From Dyadobacter sediminis (GTDB lineage Bacteria > Bacteroidota > Bacteroidia > Cytophagales > Spirosomataceae), in contig NZ_VCEI01000029.1 of NCBI RefSeq assembly GCF_005860765.1, forward strand, positions 372,001 to 436,000: a stretch of 64,000 nucleotides of DNA, in the 5' to 3' direction. A model generated the notes under the pieces. That model worked only from the letters and a program-made list of their open reading frames with translations, did not search any database and was not told the DNA's origin. Positions 1 to 8,639 of the stretch are shown piece after piece. The position numbers and the translations under genes are program-made. Position 1 is the stretch's first letter, and each line of letters opens with the position of its first letter.

Positions 1-338
1 TGATACTTCAGATGATTCAGTGAACCTTTGGTTAAAAGATTCATTACTTTGGCACCTGCCTGCAGCATCCAGTTAATAGAAGCATCACCGTCCACAAATG
101 TCAGAACTTCAATTTTATCCAGAAAACCGTTGCTCTTTGCCCAATCCGTAATTTTCTTCACCGCCTGAAATTCTCCTTCCGAAACACGGGCAGAAGCAAT
201 TTCAATACGGTCCACTTTTACTTCCTGAAGCAGGATTTGTGCAATGGTCAGTTTTTCTGAAGCAGAAAAAGACACTCCGCTGGTTTGTTCACCATCGCGG
301 AGCGTCGTATCCATTATTTCAATATAGCGGCTGTTCAT
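1..338 (-). CDS. leuA: 2-isopropylmalate synthase family protein, N-terminal part (cut by window edge)
   Basis: The minus strand from 338 encodes a protein beginning MNSRYIEIMDTTLRDGEQ. The DTTLRDGEQ motif, with its metal-binding Asp, marks the HMGL-like TIM barrel of isopropylmalate, homocitrate and citramalate synthases. About 112 codons are present; the rest lies beyond base 1. The ATG at 338 is the only start after an in-frame TAG just upstream. The gene follows leuD by 83 bases on the same strand, so the first committed step of leucine synthesis (acetyl-CoA plus 2-oxoisovalerate) is the likely role. Citramalate synthase cannot be excluded from this fragment, but the leuCD context favours LeuA. 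Confidence 0.85.
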   Translation of the reverse strand, partial: MNSRYIEIMDTTLRDGEQTSGVSFSASEKLTIAQILLQEVKVDRIEIASARVSEGEFQAVKKITDWAKSNGFLDKIEVLTFVDGDASINWMLQAGAKVMNLLTKGSLNHLKY

Positions 339-421
339 AGGAGCTTTCGGCTGAGCGGCCGTTCGCTTCCGGCACTAACGGTAAAGACGCCGATTGCCCG
401 CAGCCAACTGCCGATGCCGTT

Positions 422-1018
422 TTAGTAAATTCTTTCGGTTTCAAACTCCCTTATTTCATTTTTCATTGCCTGAAGATAATCAATATCATCAAAGCCATTC
501 ATCAGATTGTGCTTTTTGTAGCCATTGATGTCAAATGATTCGCTTTCTCCTGTAGAAAGAATTATGATTTTCTGGTCAGGAAGGTTTACTTCCAGTTCTG
601 CATTGGGATCAGCTTCAATGGCAAGAAATATTTTGTCCAGAAAAGCAGCACTGACCTGTACCGGCAAAATACCGATATTAAGTGAGTTACCTTTAAAAAT
701 ATCAGCAAAAAAGCTGGAAACAACGCAACGGAAACCGTAATCATAGATAGCCCAGGCAGCATGTTCCCGGCTTGATCCGCTTCCGAAATTGTGACCGCCC
801 ACAAGGATTTTCCCGGAATAAATCGGATTGTTCAGAACAAAATCCTGCTTGGGCGTATCGTCTCCATTGTAGCGCCAGTCCCTGAAAAGGTTATCGCCAA
901 AACCTTCGCGCTTTGTAGCTTTCAGAAAACGGGCCGGTATAATCTGGTCCGTATCAACGTTTTCTATAGGCAACGGAACTGCGGTACTTTTTAATATTGT
1001 GAATTTATCGTAAGCCAT
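422..1018 (-). CDS. leuD: 3-isopropylmalate dehydratase small subunit
   Basis: The 198-residue length is normal for LeuD. The swivelling-domain signature FGSGSSREHAAWA lies at residues 78-90, and the N-terminal VDTDQIIPARF segment is typical. With LeuC it isomerises 2-isopropylmalate to 3-isopropylmalate in leucine synthesis. The gene sits 86 bases downstream of leuC and 83 bases upstream of leuA on the same strand, so one transcript is likely. No defect is visible. Confidence 0.96.
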   Translation of the reverse strand: MAYDKFTILKSTAVPLPIENVDTDQIIPARFLKATKREGFGDNLFRDWRYNGDDTPKQDFVLNNPIYSGKILVGGHNFGSGSSREHAAWAIYDYGFRCVVSSFFADIFKGNSLNIGILPVQVSAAFLDKIFLAIEADPNAELEVNLPDQKIIILSTGESESFDINGYKKHNLMNGFDDIDYLQAMKNEIREFETERIY

Positions 1019-1104
1019 GGTTATGAGCTGTCAGCTATTGGCAAATAGCTTTATGTCCAGCGTTTATATTTTTAACTAAGTTTCAAAAGAACCGGAAATC
1101 CAAA

Positions 1105-2508
1105 CTAAAGAAGCTCGCGGGGATCTGTAACTACTCCTGTCACGGCTGCGGCAGCGGCAACGAGCGGACTTGCCAGCAACGTACGGGCACCCGGCCCCTG
1201 ACGTCCTTCAAAATTGCGGTTCGACGTGCTTACCGCATATTTTCCGGCCGGAATTTTATCATCATTCATGGCAAGACAAGCGGAACATCCCGGTTGGCGC
1301 AGTTCAAATCCTGCATCGGTAAGTATGTCCAGAATCCCTTCTTCCTTGATTTGTGCTTCTACAATATGCGAGCCCGGAACAACCCATGCCGTTACATTGT
1401 CCGCTTTTTTGCGGCCTTTTACAATGGATGCAAATGCACGGAAATCTTCGATACGGCCGTTTGTACAGCTGCCAATGAAAACGTAATCGATTTTCTTGCC
1501 CAGCATGGATTCATTTTCGTGAAAGCCCATGTAGTTCAGCGACTTGTCATACGTAGCCTTTCCGCCTTCCACCTGATCCGAAGTAGGAATCGCTCTGGAT
1601 ATACCCTGGCCCATTCCCGGATTGGTTCCGTACGTGATCATCGGCTCTATGTCCGCAGCGTCAAAAGTATATTCCTTGTCAAAAACAGCATCTTCGTCGG
1701 TTTTCAGTGTTTTCCAGTAAGCAAGCGCTTTGTCCCACTTCTCGCCTTTCGGAGCCTGCTCACGGCCATTGATATAGGCAAATGTCGTTTCGTCCGGAGC
1801 GATCATACCGCCGCGTGCGCCCATTTCAATACTCATGTTGCAAACGGTCATACGGCCTTCCATGCTCATGTTACGGAATACGTCGCCGGCATATTCTACG
1901 AAATAACCCGTTGCGCCCGCAGTAGTCAGTTTGGAAATAATGTATAAAGTAACGTCTTTCGGCGTAACGCCTTTGCCTAACGTACCGTTTACGTTCACAC
2001 GCATTTTCTTTGGCTTTGGCTGCATGATGCATTGCGATGAAAGCACCATTTCAACTTCCGAGGTTCCAATTCCGAATGCAATGGCACCGAATGCACCGTG
2101 CGTGGAAGTATGCGAATCACCGCAGACGATCGTCATTCCCGGTAATGTAATTCCGTTTTCCGGACCTACAACGTGTACAATCCCGTTTCTTGCATGGCCA
2201 AGGCCCCAGTGTGAAATGCCGTATTTGGCCGAGTTTGTTTCCAGTGCTTTCAGCTGATTGGCAGAAAGCGGGTCCTGAACAGGAAGATGCTGGTTAAGTG
2301 TCGGTGTATTATGATCGGCAGTGGCAAATGTACGTTCCGGGTACATGACACCGATATTCCTGCTTTCGAGTCCGAGGAAAGCCACCGGACTTGTTACTTC
2401 ATGGATAAAATGACGGTCTATAAAAAACACATCCGGACCGTCTGCAATTTTACGGACAACGTGTGCATCCCACACTTTGTCAAAAAGGGTACTCGCTTGA
2501 TTACTCAT
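1105..2508 (-). CDS. leuC: 3-isopropylmalate dehydratase large subunit
   Basis: This 467-residue aconitase-family protein carries the three [4Fe-4S] ligands expected for LeuC: Cys348 in IGSCTNGR and Cys408 and Cys411 in PGCSACL. The spacing equals that of well-known LeuC proteins. It forms the catalytic subunit with LeuD. It is the first leu gene after the accessory insert at 2691-5535. The 182 bases ahead of it should hold its own promoter, although no exact TAnnTTTG box was found there, only a near match around 2599-2606 on the minus strand. Confidence 0.97.
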   Translation of the reverse strand: MSNQASTLFDKVWDAHVVRKIADGPDVFFIDRHFIHEVTSPVAFLGLESRNIGVMYPERTFATADHNTPTLNQHLPVQDPLSANQLKALETNSAKYGISHWGLGHARNGIVHVVGPENGITLPGMTIVCGDSHTSTHGAFGAIAFGIGTSEVEMVLSSQCIMQPKPKKMRVNVNGTLGKGVTPKDVTLYIISKLTTAGATGYFVEYAGDVFRNMSMEGRMTVCNMSIEMGARGGMIAPDETTFAYINGREQAPKGEKWDKALAYWKTLKTDEDAVFDKEYTFDAADIEPMITYGTNPGMGQGISRAIPTSDQVEGGKATYDKSLNYMGFHENESMLGKKIDYVFIGSCTNGRIEDFRAFASIVKGRKKADNVTAWVVPGSHIVEAQIKEEGILDILTDAGFELRQPGCSACLAMNDDKIPAGKYAVSTSNRNFEGRQGPGARTLLASPLVAAAAAVTGVVTDPRELL

Positions 2509-2690
2509 TTTTTATAAATTAAAAATTTCGCCTCTGCAATACTGGCTTCAAAGAAATGACTGTGTAAAATGCAATTTCCTTCAAGAAGAAATGACAATAC
2601 AAAGTAGAGAAAATTAAAAGGAACAAGGATAACGTTAAAGGCTCAAAAAATAGCGATTCTGGTTTGGGCGTATACTTTGAACGGAAATCT

Positions 2691-3551
2691 TTATTGTTTC
2701 AGTTCGGTATGTTTTTTGGGCGTAATCCCGAATTTGTCTTTGTAGGTTTTAATAAAATGCGAAACACTTTCATAACCGATTTCCGTACTGATCTCCGAAA
2801 CGTTTCTGGTACTGTTCCGCAGTAAAAAATCGGCATAATCAAGGCGTTTGTTTTTAAGCCATAAAGCCGGAGAAGTATTGAATTCATCCTGAAAATCCCT
2901 TTTAAAAGCGGACAGACTTCGCCCGGAAAGCCTTGCCAGTTCATTCAATGTAAGCGGCTTAAGGTAATAACTGTTCATCAGAAACGACAAGTCCACTTTT
3001 TCGCCTTTATACAGACTATACAGAATGGCACGCAGTTGTTTGGACTTGTCGAGTTCCAGCAAATGCAGAAGCAGTTCCTGAAATTTCAGCCGCAGAAAAT
3101 GGTTTTTCAGCTCCGTTCTGGACCGAAAATACGGAAATACGGATTGGATGAATTTTTCAAAATTATCGTCTGATTTAAGCAGCAGAATCGGATTTTCAAA
3201 GATTGTAACCGCTTCATCCGGATTAAAAAGCTCGGGATGCAGGCTGACGAATTCTTTCAGCAGTTTCTCATCAAAGAAAAATACAAGACTTTTATAAGAT
3301 TCATTGATGGATTCCGACATCAGGTAAAAACCCCTTTGGATAAACAGAATATCGCCTTTTTCCACATGAACTTCCTGCGTCGGGCTTGTAAAGCGCTTTT
3401 CCCCTTCCAGCACCACAATGACTGCATGTTCTTCAAAAAAAACGTCATACTTGGAAGGATATACTTCATTGCGGTATGCAACAAAAGTCATATCCTGAAT
3501 TTTCAAGGATTCAAATTCCTGTGAGCTGATATCGGAAGGGACGCGAAGCAA
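2691..3551 (-). CDS. AraC-family transcriptional regulator
   Basis: The protein has a cupin-like sensor part (residues about 20-150, with GDILFIQRGFY) and a C-terminal AraC double helix-turn-helix (about 190-286, ending GYESVSHFIKTYKDKFGITPKKH). The start is uncertain. The frame opens after a TAA at 3582-3584 with only a TTG at 3551, and the first ATG is at 3491. The stretch between TTG and ATG recurs in a decayed copy at 4829-4894, so it was probably coding in the ancestor, which supports the longer form or an even longer lost N-terminus. The target is unknown. The gene lies between leuC and ilvA but is not a recognised branched-chain amino acid regulator. Confidence 0.85.
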   Translation of the reverse strand: MLRVPSDISSQEFESLKIQDMTFVAYRNEVYPSKYDVFFEEHAVIVVLEGEKRFTSPTQEVHVEKGDILFIQRGFYLMSESINESYKSLVFFFDEKLLKEFVSLHPELFNPDEAVTIFENPILLLKSDDNFEKFIQSVFPYFRSRTELKNHFLRLKFQELLLHLLELDKSKQLRAILYSLYKGEKVDLSFLMNSYYLKPLTLNELARLSGRSLSAFKRDFQDEFNTSPALWLKNKRLDYADFLLRNSTRNVSEISTEIGYESVSHFIKTYKDKFGITPKKHTELKQ

Positions 3552-3553
3552 GG
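3487..3553 (-). repeat. Direct repeat copy A: 5' end of the AraC gene
   Basis: These 67 bases recur at 4829-4894 in the same orientation with about eight substitutions and one single-base indel. Copy A is the intact 5' end of the regulator. Together the two copies bracket the gene at 3582-4739. Confidence 0.85.
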
Positions 3554-3581
3554 CGATGAATTGAAATAATGGAGCTAATCG

Positions 3582-4739
3582 TTATTTTTTGAACAGATCG
3601 TCTATACTTAGCAAATAATGGAGCGTAATCCTTGGCTTGTTAAAAAATTCAGTTTCTCCGAAAACCGAATAAAAATTTGCCAAATGGCCAACTTCCAGAT
3701 TTAAGCGGCGTTTGTAACTGATTCCTCCATGTACGCCCAGAAACATTGGCCGATAATTTCTAAATACACCGCTATAATTGAATCCAAGATAAGGCCTTAT
3801 TATTCCCGAACCAATATAACTGCCAAGGCCGGCCTCAAACGTGTTTAATGTAAACTTTTCAGCATGTGTATTATCGTATCGAATGACAAGTCCCGGCGTC
3901 ATAAAATAATTCAGTCGGAAATACCGGTTTTGAAACCTTCTCGGCAACGTTATTCTCAGGCCAAATCCATACGTAAACTTATTCTTCATATTCAGAAGAG
4001 ACGAATTCCAGTTTTCGCTTCCCAAATTTATATCCAGATCGTATACAACTTTATCGTCCGCTGAAACATTGACTTTTATTTCACCTGTCAATGACTGATT
4101 ATACTGTTCAATATACTTTTTTATACTCTTTTTCTGGTAATCAGGAACGGGTACTTTAAAAGTTTCTGAATCGTAAGTGATACTTTGCAGCTGCCTTTTA
4201 TAATCATCATATACCAGCAAATATTTCTTGTTATTTACTTCCTTATAAAACGGATAATTGTAAAGTTCAGTTAGCTGATTATCTTTCTCAACAAAAAAGC
4301 GGGACTCTTCTGTAAGATCGACATATTCATATAAAGATGCTTTTTCTCCGGCTACAATTTTCTGCAAAAAGATATGAACAGAATCTTTGGCAACCATGGA
4401 CGGAGCCGTCTTATAAATTTGCGCCAGCGTAATATCACGGATTCCGATTTTCTTGCTCCTGTAATTTGCCTTATTAAGAGGAATACAAAATGCAGCTATT
4501 TGCTTGGCCGAATATGGCTCTTCGATGGAATCATCTTTCTTTTTAAACAAAATTTTGGTCGGACTTGAAGTCCAGCCTTCATCTCTGACTGATCCGAAAA
4601 TCGTATCATTTTGAGTGGTTACTATATAACCTTCCAGTAATTTTCCCTGCCCATTTGCATTGGATATGGTAAAAGCAAAGAAAACAGATGAAAAAATTGC
4701 AGTTAGTAAAAACGTAACGCGAGTAAAATTAAATAGCAT
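3582..4739 (-). CDS. Hypothetical secreted or outer-membrane protein
   Basis: The 385-residue protein starts with a signal peptide (MLFNFTRVTFLLTAIFSSVFF..., cleavage likely near residue 30). After it comes GYIVTTQNDTIFGSVRDEGW, an opening shared by many uncharacterised Bacteroidota exported proteins. The C-terminal half (about 220-385) alternates aromatic and polar residues (RLNYFMTPGLVIRY, GLGSYIGSGIIRPYLGFNYSG), as in a small outer-membrane beta-barrel. The gene is bracketed by two copies of an AraC-gene fragment and looks inserted there. No precise function can be given. Confidence 0.75.
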   Translation of the reverse strand: MLFNFTRVTFLLTAIFSSVFFAFTISNANGQGKLLEGYIVTTQNDTIFGSVRDEGWTSSPTKILFKKKDDSIEEPYSAKQIAAFCIPLNKANYRSKKIGIRDITLAQIYKTAPSMVAKDSVHIFLQKIVAGEKASLYEYVDLTEESRFFVEKDNQLTELYNYPFYKEVNNKKYLLVYDDYKRQLQSITYDSETFKVPVPDYQKKSIKKYIEQYNQSLTGEIKVNVSADDKVVYDLDINLGSENWNSSLLNMKNKFTYGFGLRITLPRRFQNRYFRLNYFMTPGLVIRYDNTHAEKFTLNTFEAGLGSYIGSGIIRPYLGFNYSGVFRNYRPMFLGVHGGISYKRRLNLEVGHLANFYSVFGETEFFNKPRITLHYLLSIDDLFKK

Positions 4740-4828
4740 AATGAAAGTGTATGATGAATAATAAAACTTGAATTTGGCAGATTGTAAATCTTTTCATTTT
4801 ATAGTTACGGCATGCTCTTTGAAAACAT

Positions 4829-4894
4829 GTCATATTCTGAATTTAAGAGATTCAAATTCCTGTGAACTGATATCGGACGGAATGCGAAGCAAGG
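4829..4894 (-). pseudogene. Decayed copy of the AraC gene 5' end (direct repeat copy B)
   Basis: On the minus strand this reads LLRIPSDISSQEFESLK, against LLRVPSDISSQEFESLK in the regulator at 2691-3551. A one-base deletion then brings an immediate TGA. It has no downstream AraC body, so it is a fragment. It sits directly after the 3' end of the HepT remnant and marks the far edge of the segment carrying the gene at 3582-4739. Confidence 0.8.
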
Positions 4895-4900
4895 TAATTG

Positions 4901-5246
4901 TTAGGACTGTTTTTCTTTTTCAATAATGTAATCAATCCATTCTTTGGCAAGAGGAATATTGTTTTGAATAACATCCCAAACAATGGCATAATCGACCTGA
5001 AAATACTGATGAATCAAAACATCTCTGAGTCCGGTCAGCCGCGCCAGTCAACTTCATTATACTTATAACGTATTTCGTCCGGAAATTTTTAGCTGCTTCG
5101 CCAATGATTTCGATGCTTCTTAAATATGCTCGGCTGATTAAATCATCATCCATAAACTTTTCGAAAGAAACATTGGATGAATGTATTACAAGAAAATTCA
5201 GTTTTTTCTGAATATGTTCCAGAAATTCAATCGTTGAAGGAGACAT
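4901..5246 (-). pseudogene. hepT: HepT-like HEPN toxin with two frameshifts
   Basis: The ATG at 5246 opens a HepT/DUF86 protein that runs in frame to about residue 54 (IIGEAAKNF). One base is then missing near 5080-5086, after which the family sequence continues in the next frame as DEIRYKYNEVDWR. A second base is missing near 5036-5042, after which LTGLRDVLIHQYFQVDYAIVWDVI and the natural TAA at 4901-4903 follow in the third frame. The HEPN RNase motif R-x4-H-x-Y (RDVLIHQY) is intact but out of frame. The unrepaired frame ends at 4932. The gene overlaps its antitoxin by 20 bases. It is either recently inactivated or affected by sequence error. Confidence 0.88.
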
Positions 5247-5535
5247 ATTCTATATCTTTTTTCGCTTCGCGCTGTACAAACGAAGCCATTCCTTCCCAGG
5301 TTAGTAAATCAACTTTCTTATGCAGTATTTCTTCTAACAAATCCGCTAAACTCAGTAAGTTCCGATACGTTTTCATTCCAGCTTTAAATTCTACAACCAA
5401 GTCAATATCACTGGTTTCCTTTTGTTCTCCACGTGCAAATGATCCGAACAAACCTAATCGCTCCGCACCCAGACTCTGAATTGCTGACTGTTGATTTTTT
5501 ATTAGCTGGAAAATTTCTTGCTTGTTCTGAATCAT
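5227..5535 (-). CDS. mntA: MntA-like minimal nucleotidyltransferase antitoxin
   Basis: This 102-residue minimal nucleotidyltransferase has the GS-x10-D-x-D signature exactly: Gly31-Ser32, then Asp43 and Asp45 (GSFARGEQKETSDID). In MntA-HepT modules this enzyme adds AMP to the Tyr of the toxin R-x4-H-x-Y motif and silences its RNase activity. The gene is intact and overlaps the start of the frameshifted HepT, the usual arrangement. It follows ilvA by 111 bases on the same strand and may be read through from the ilv operon. Confidence 0.9.
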   Translation of the reverse strand: MIQNKQEIFQLIKNQQSAIQSLGAERLGLFGSFARGEQKETSDIDLVVEFKAGMKTYRNLLSLADLLEEILHKKVDLLTWEGMASFVQREAKKDIEYVSFND

Positions 5536-5646
5536 AAACTGGAATATGAATACAAATCAAAGGAATTATAAATATAACTGGTTTGGTTTCTATAAAGAAT
5601 GAACCCGCATTTATACAACTATATTATAACACATATCAACTGTTTT

Positions 5647-6903
5647 TTACACCATAAACTGAAACAAATCCGGCTGATCGTTCAGGTATTCGTAAACAAT
5701 GCGGTTTTCATCCATTCTTTCAATTAATGGAGCAAAATCTTCGCGGTTTTTCAGTTCAATGCCAACTAACGCAGGGCCTTGTTCCCGGTTTGTTTTCTTC
5801 ACATATTCAAAACGGGCAATGTCGTCATTTGGGCCCAATACGTTCAGAAATTCACGAAATGCACCCGAACGCTGCGGAAATCGGATGATGAAATAATGTT
5901 TCAGTCCTTCGTAAAGCAGTGAACGTTCCTTGATTTCTTCCGTACGCGTAATGTCATTGTTGCCTCCGCTGATCAATGCAACCACATTTTTTTCTTTGAT
6001 TTCTTCTTTGATAAAATCAAGCGCTGCAACGGTCAGTGCGCCGGCCGGCTCCGCCACAATGGCTTCCTCGTTATAAAGCTGTAAAATAGAGGAACATACC
6101 TTGCCTTCCGGTACAAGCAGGATTTTATTCAGACTTTCGCGACACACTTCAAAGGTTATTTCTCCTACCCTTCCGACTGCGGCACCGTCCACAAATTTGT
6201 CGATCTGTTTCAATGTAACCACCTGTCCTTCACCAATGGAATTATACATCGTCGGCGAACCTTCGGGCTCTACTCCGATCAATTTTGTTTTGGGAGAAAG
6301 TTGCTTGAAAACGGTGGAAATCCCGGAAGCAAGTCCGCCGCCGCCAATGGCCATGAGCAGATAATCAATCTTGAAATCAGCATCCTTGAATATTTCCAGC
6401 CCAACGGTTCCTTGTCCTTCAATGACCTGCAGATCGTCAAAAGGATGAACAAAAATGGCGTTTGTAAGTGTCTGATACTCTTTTGAAGCATAATACGCAT
6501 CGTCGTACGTATCACCGACCAGATGAATTTCAATCCATTCCTTTCCAAATAACCTTACTTGCTTTACTTTCTGCGCCGGCGTGGTCGTCGGCATGAAAAT
6601 AGCGCCTTTTACTTCCATTTTCCGGCATGCATAAGCAACGCCCTGCGCATGGTTTCCTGCACTCGCACACACGACCCCGGCTTTTAGTTCTTCCGCAGAC
6701 ATGCTCGCCATTTTGTTATATGCCCCTCTGATTTTATAGGAACGAACCGTCTGAAGATCTTCTCTTTTCAGGTAAATATTGGCCTGATACTGTTCCGACA
6801 AATGGGCGTTGTAAAATATGGGCGTATGATTGATAACTCCGCGGAGCCTTTCGGCTGCAAGGAATATATTGTCTAAAGTCGGCGTCTGAAGTGAAGTATT
6901 CAT
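5647..6903 (-). CDS. ilvA: Threonine ammonia-lyase
   Basis: The protein is a PLP fold-type II enzyme of 418 residues from the ATG at 6903; a longer in-frame reading to 7035 runs into ilvC and lacks family similarity. The PLP lysine is Lys57 in SYKIRGAYNKM, and the phosphate-binding loop GGGGLASG is near residue 182. A C-terminal ACT-like region (about 325-418) is where isoleucine would act in biosynthetic enzymes. It makes 2-oxobutanoate for isoleucine synthesis. It follows ilvC by 70 bases in the ilv operon. Confidence 0.95.
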   Translation of the reverse strand: MNTSLQTPTLDNIFLAAERLRGVINHTPIFYNAHLSEQYQANIYLKREDLQTVRSYKIRGAYNKMASMSAEELKAGVVCASAGNHAQGVAYACRKMEVKGAIFMPTTTPAQKVKQVRLFGKEWIEIHLVGDTYDDAYYASKEYQTLTNAIFVHPFDDLQVIEGQGTVGLEIFKDADFKIDYLLMAIGGGGLASGISTVFKQLSPKTKLIGVEPEGSPTMYNSIGEGQVVTLKQIDKFVDGAAVGRVGEITFEVCRESLNKILLVPEGKVCSSILQLYNEEAIVAEPAGALTVAALDFIKEEIKEKNVVALISGGNNDITRTEEIKERSLLYEGLKHYFIIRFPQRSGAFREFLNVLGPNDDIARFEYVKKTNREQGPALVGIELKNREDFAPLIERMDENRIVYEYLNDQPDLFQFMV

Positions 6904-6973
6904 GAGTAGGAAAGAAAAGAGCTTTACGAAATTCGTAAAGCCCGGTATTTTCTGATATATGCAAATGTAACGA

Positions 6974-8020
6974 TTAGCTGCGTTCCGGACGTAAACCGCG
7001 CACGGTTGAGCCAGCCTGCCACATTTCCGATTCACGCAGTTCAGCCAGTTCTTCTTCCAGCTTCACGCGGTAGTCCGGTTGCGAATTACGTGTAATGGAG
7101 ATTTTAGCCTGCTCGCCGCTTTTTACAGAGTTGTAAAGTTGTTCGAAAACAGGTTTTGTAGCATCACGGAAAGGTTTCCACCAGTCCAGTGCTCCGCGTT
7201 GTGCTGTTGTTGAACAGTTGGCGTACATCCAGTCCATTCCGTTTTCAGCAACAAGCGGCATCAAAGACTGCGTAAGCTCTTCCACTGTTTCGTTGAATGC
7301 CTCGGATGGAGAGTGTCCGTTGGAGCGAAGTACTTCATACTGTGCAGCGAAAATTCCCTGAATGGCACCCATAAGCGTTCCGCGCTCGCCGGTAAGGTCA
7401 GACGTTACTTCACGGTAGAAATCCGTTTCGAACAAATATCCTGAACCGACACCGATACCCATTGCAATGCATTTTTCACGCGCTTTTCCGGTTGCATCCT
7501 GGAAAACAGCAAAGGAAGAGTTCAATCCTTTTCCTTCTACAAACAGGCGGCGTAGTGAAGTTCCCGATCCTTTTGGTGCTACAAGATATACGTCTACGTC
7601 AGCAGGAGGAACAATTCCGGTCTGATCTTTATACGTTACACCAAAGCCGTGTGAGAAATACAATGATTTTCCGGCAGTTAAATTTGCTTTAACGGTTGGC
7701 CATAATTCAATCTGGGCGGCGTCCGAAAGCAGGTAGCAAATGATTGTTCCTTTTGCCAGTGCTTCTTCCAGTTCAAAAAGCGTTTCGCCAGGAACCCATC
7801 CGTCTGCAACGGCTTTGTCCCATGATTTGCCGCCTTTGCGTTGTCCAACGATCACGTTGAATCCGTTGTCACGCATGTTCAGGCTCTGGCCCGGACCTTG
7901 TACGCCGTAACCGATTACAGCTATGGTTTCATTAGAAAGTACTTCGCGTGCTTTTTCAAGAGGAAATTCTTCACGGGTTACTACTTCTTCTTCGACCCCG
8001 CCGAAATTTAATTTTGCCAT
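6974..8020 (-). CDS. ilvC: Ketol-acid reductoisomerase (NADP+)
   Basis: The 348 residues include the Rossmann loop GYGVQGPGQSLNMRDNG (from about 37) and the knotted helical C-terminal domain that ends in GLRPERS. The enzyme converts 2-acetolactate and 2-aceto-2-hydroxybutanoate to dihydroxy acids, the second shared step of valine and isoleucine synthesis. It lies between ilvN and ilvA on the same strand with short gaps. Confidence 0.97.
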   Translation of the reverse strand: MAKLNFGGVEEEVVTREEFPLEKAREVLSNETIAVIGYGVQGPGQSLNMRDNGFNVIVGQRKGGKSWDKAVADGWVPGETLFELEEALAKGTIICYLLSDAAQIELWPTVKANLTAGKSLYFSHGFGVTYKDQTGIVPPADVDVYLVAPKGSGTSLRRLFVEGKGLNSSFAVFQDATGKAREKCIAMGIGVGSGYLFETDFYREVTSDLTGERGTLMGAIQGIFAAQYEVLRSNGHSPSEAFNETVEELTQSLMPLVAENGMDWMYANCSTTAQRGALDWWKPFRDATKPVFEQLYNSVKSGEQAKISITRNSQPDYRVKLEEELAELRESEMWQAGSTVRGLRPERS

Positions 8021-8088
8021 TGATTATTGGATTGGATTAATTTGATTTACTACGAATTAAAAAACAATACTACTAAATAATTACAGGA

Positions 8089-8622
8089 TTACTGATAATA
8101 CTCCCACTCCGCCTCCGGAAGATAATCCACAAGCGTTTGCGGCGACTTGCTCACCGCAACCCTTCCCGATCTTACAAATTCCAGGATTTCATGCGGTTTG
8201 ATATAATCAAAAAATTCAAAGATTTCTTCTTCTGTTCCCGTCTTCTGGATAATGACGTAAGTAAGGTGCCAGTACACAACCCATGCTTTATAAACCTTGT
8301 TGATGGTTTCAATGTCCAGCGGTTTTGCACCGATCGGCGTAGAAATCTTGAACAATGCGATTTCGTTGTAAACAATATCGTTGTTGAGATAACCGAACAC
8401 GGCAAGCACTTCTATTACTTTCCGGATCTGGCGCACCAGCTTTTCGACTGCATCGCGGGATTCGTGACGGATCACAATCGTAAAGCGTGAAATTCCCTTT
8501 CGTTCGGTTTCGGAAACGGTAAGGCTTTCAATGTTAATGCGGCGGCGTGTCAGGATTGTTGTAATCTTATTCAGAATACCAATCGTGTTTTCAGTAAAGA
8601 CACAAATCGTGTAAGTTGTCAT
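8089..8622 (-). CDS. ilvN: Acetolactate synthase small (regulatory) subunit
   Basis: An ACT domain occupies residues 2 to about 75 (YTICVFTENTIGILNKITTI, then RRINIESLTVSE). It is followed by the second domain typical of the regulatory subunit. The 177-residue length is normal. It binds valine and gives feedback control to the large subunit, encoded 17 bases upstream on the same strand; this spacing suggests coupled translation. Confidence 0.95.
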   Translation of the reverse strand: MTTYTICVFTENTIGILNKITTILTRRRINIESLTVSETERKGISRFTIVIRHESRDAVEKLVRQIRKVIEVLAVFGYLNNDIVYNEIALFKISTPIGAKPLDIETINKVYKAWVVYWHLTYVIIQKTGTEEEIFEFFDYIKPHEILEFVRSGRVAVSKSPQTLVDYLPEAEWEYYQ

Positions 8623-8639
8623 GACTACTTCTATTTAAA

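Noticed and set aside
1294..1947. A 217-codon plus-strand frame opposite leuC
   Set aside because: It is antisense to a gene with clear catalytic residues and shows no family likeness.
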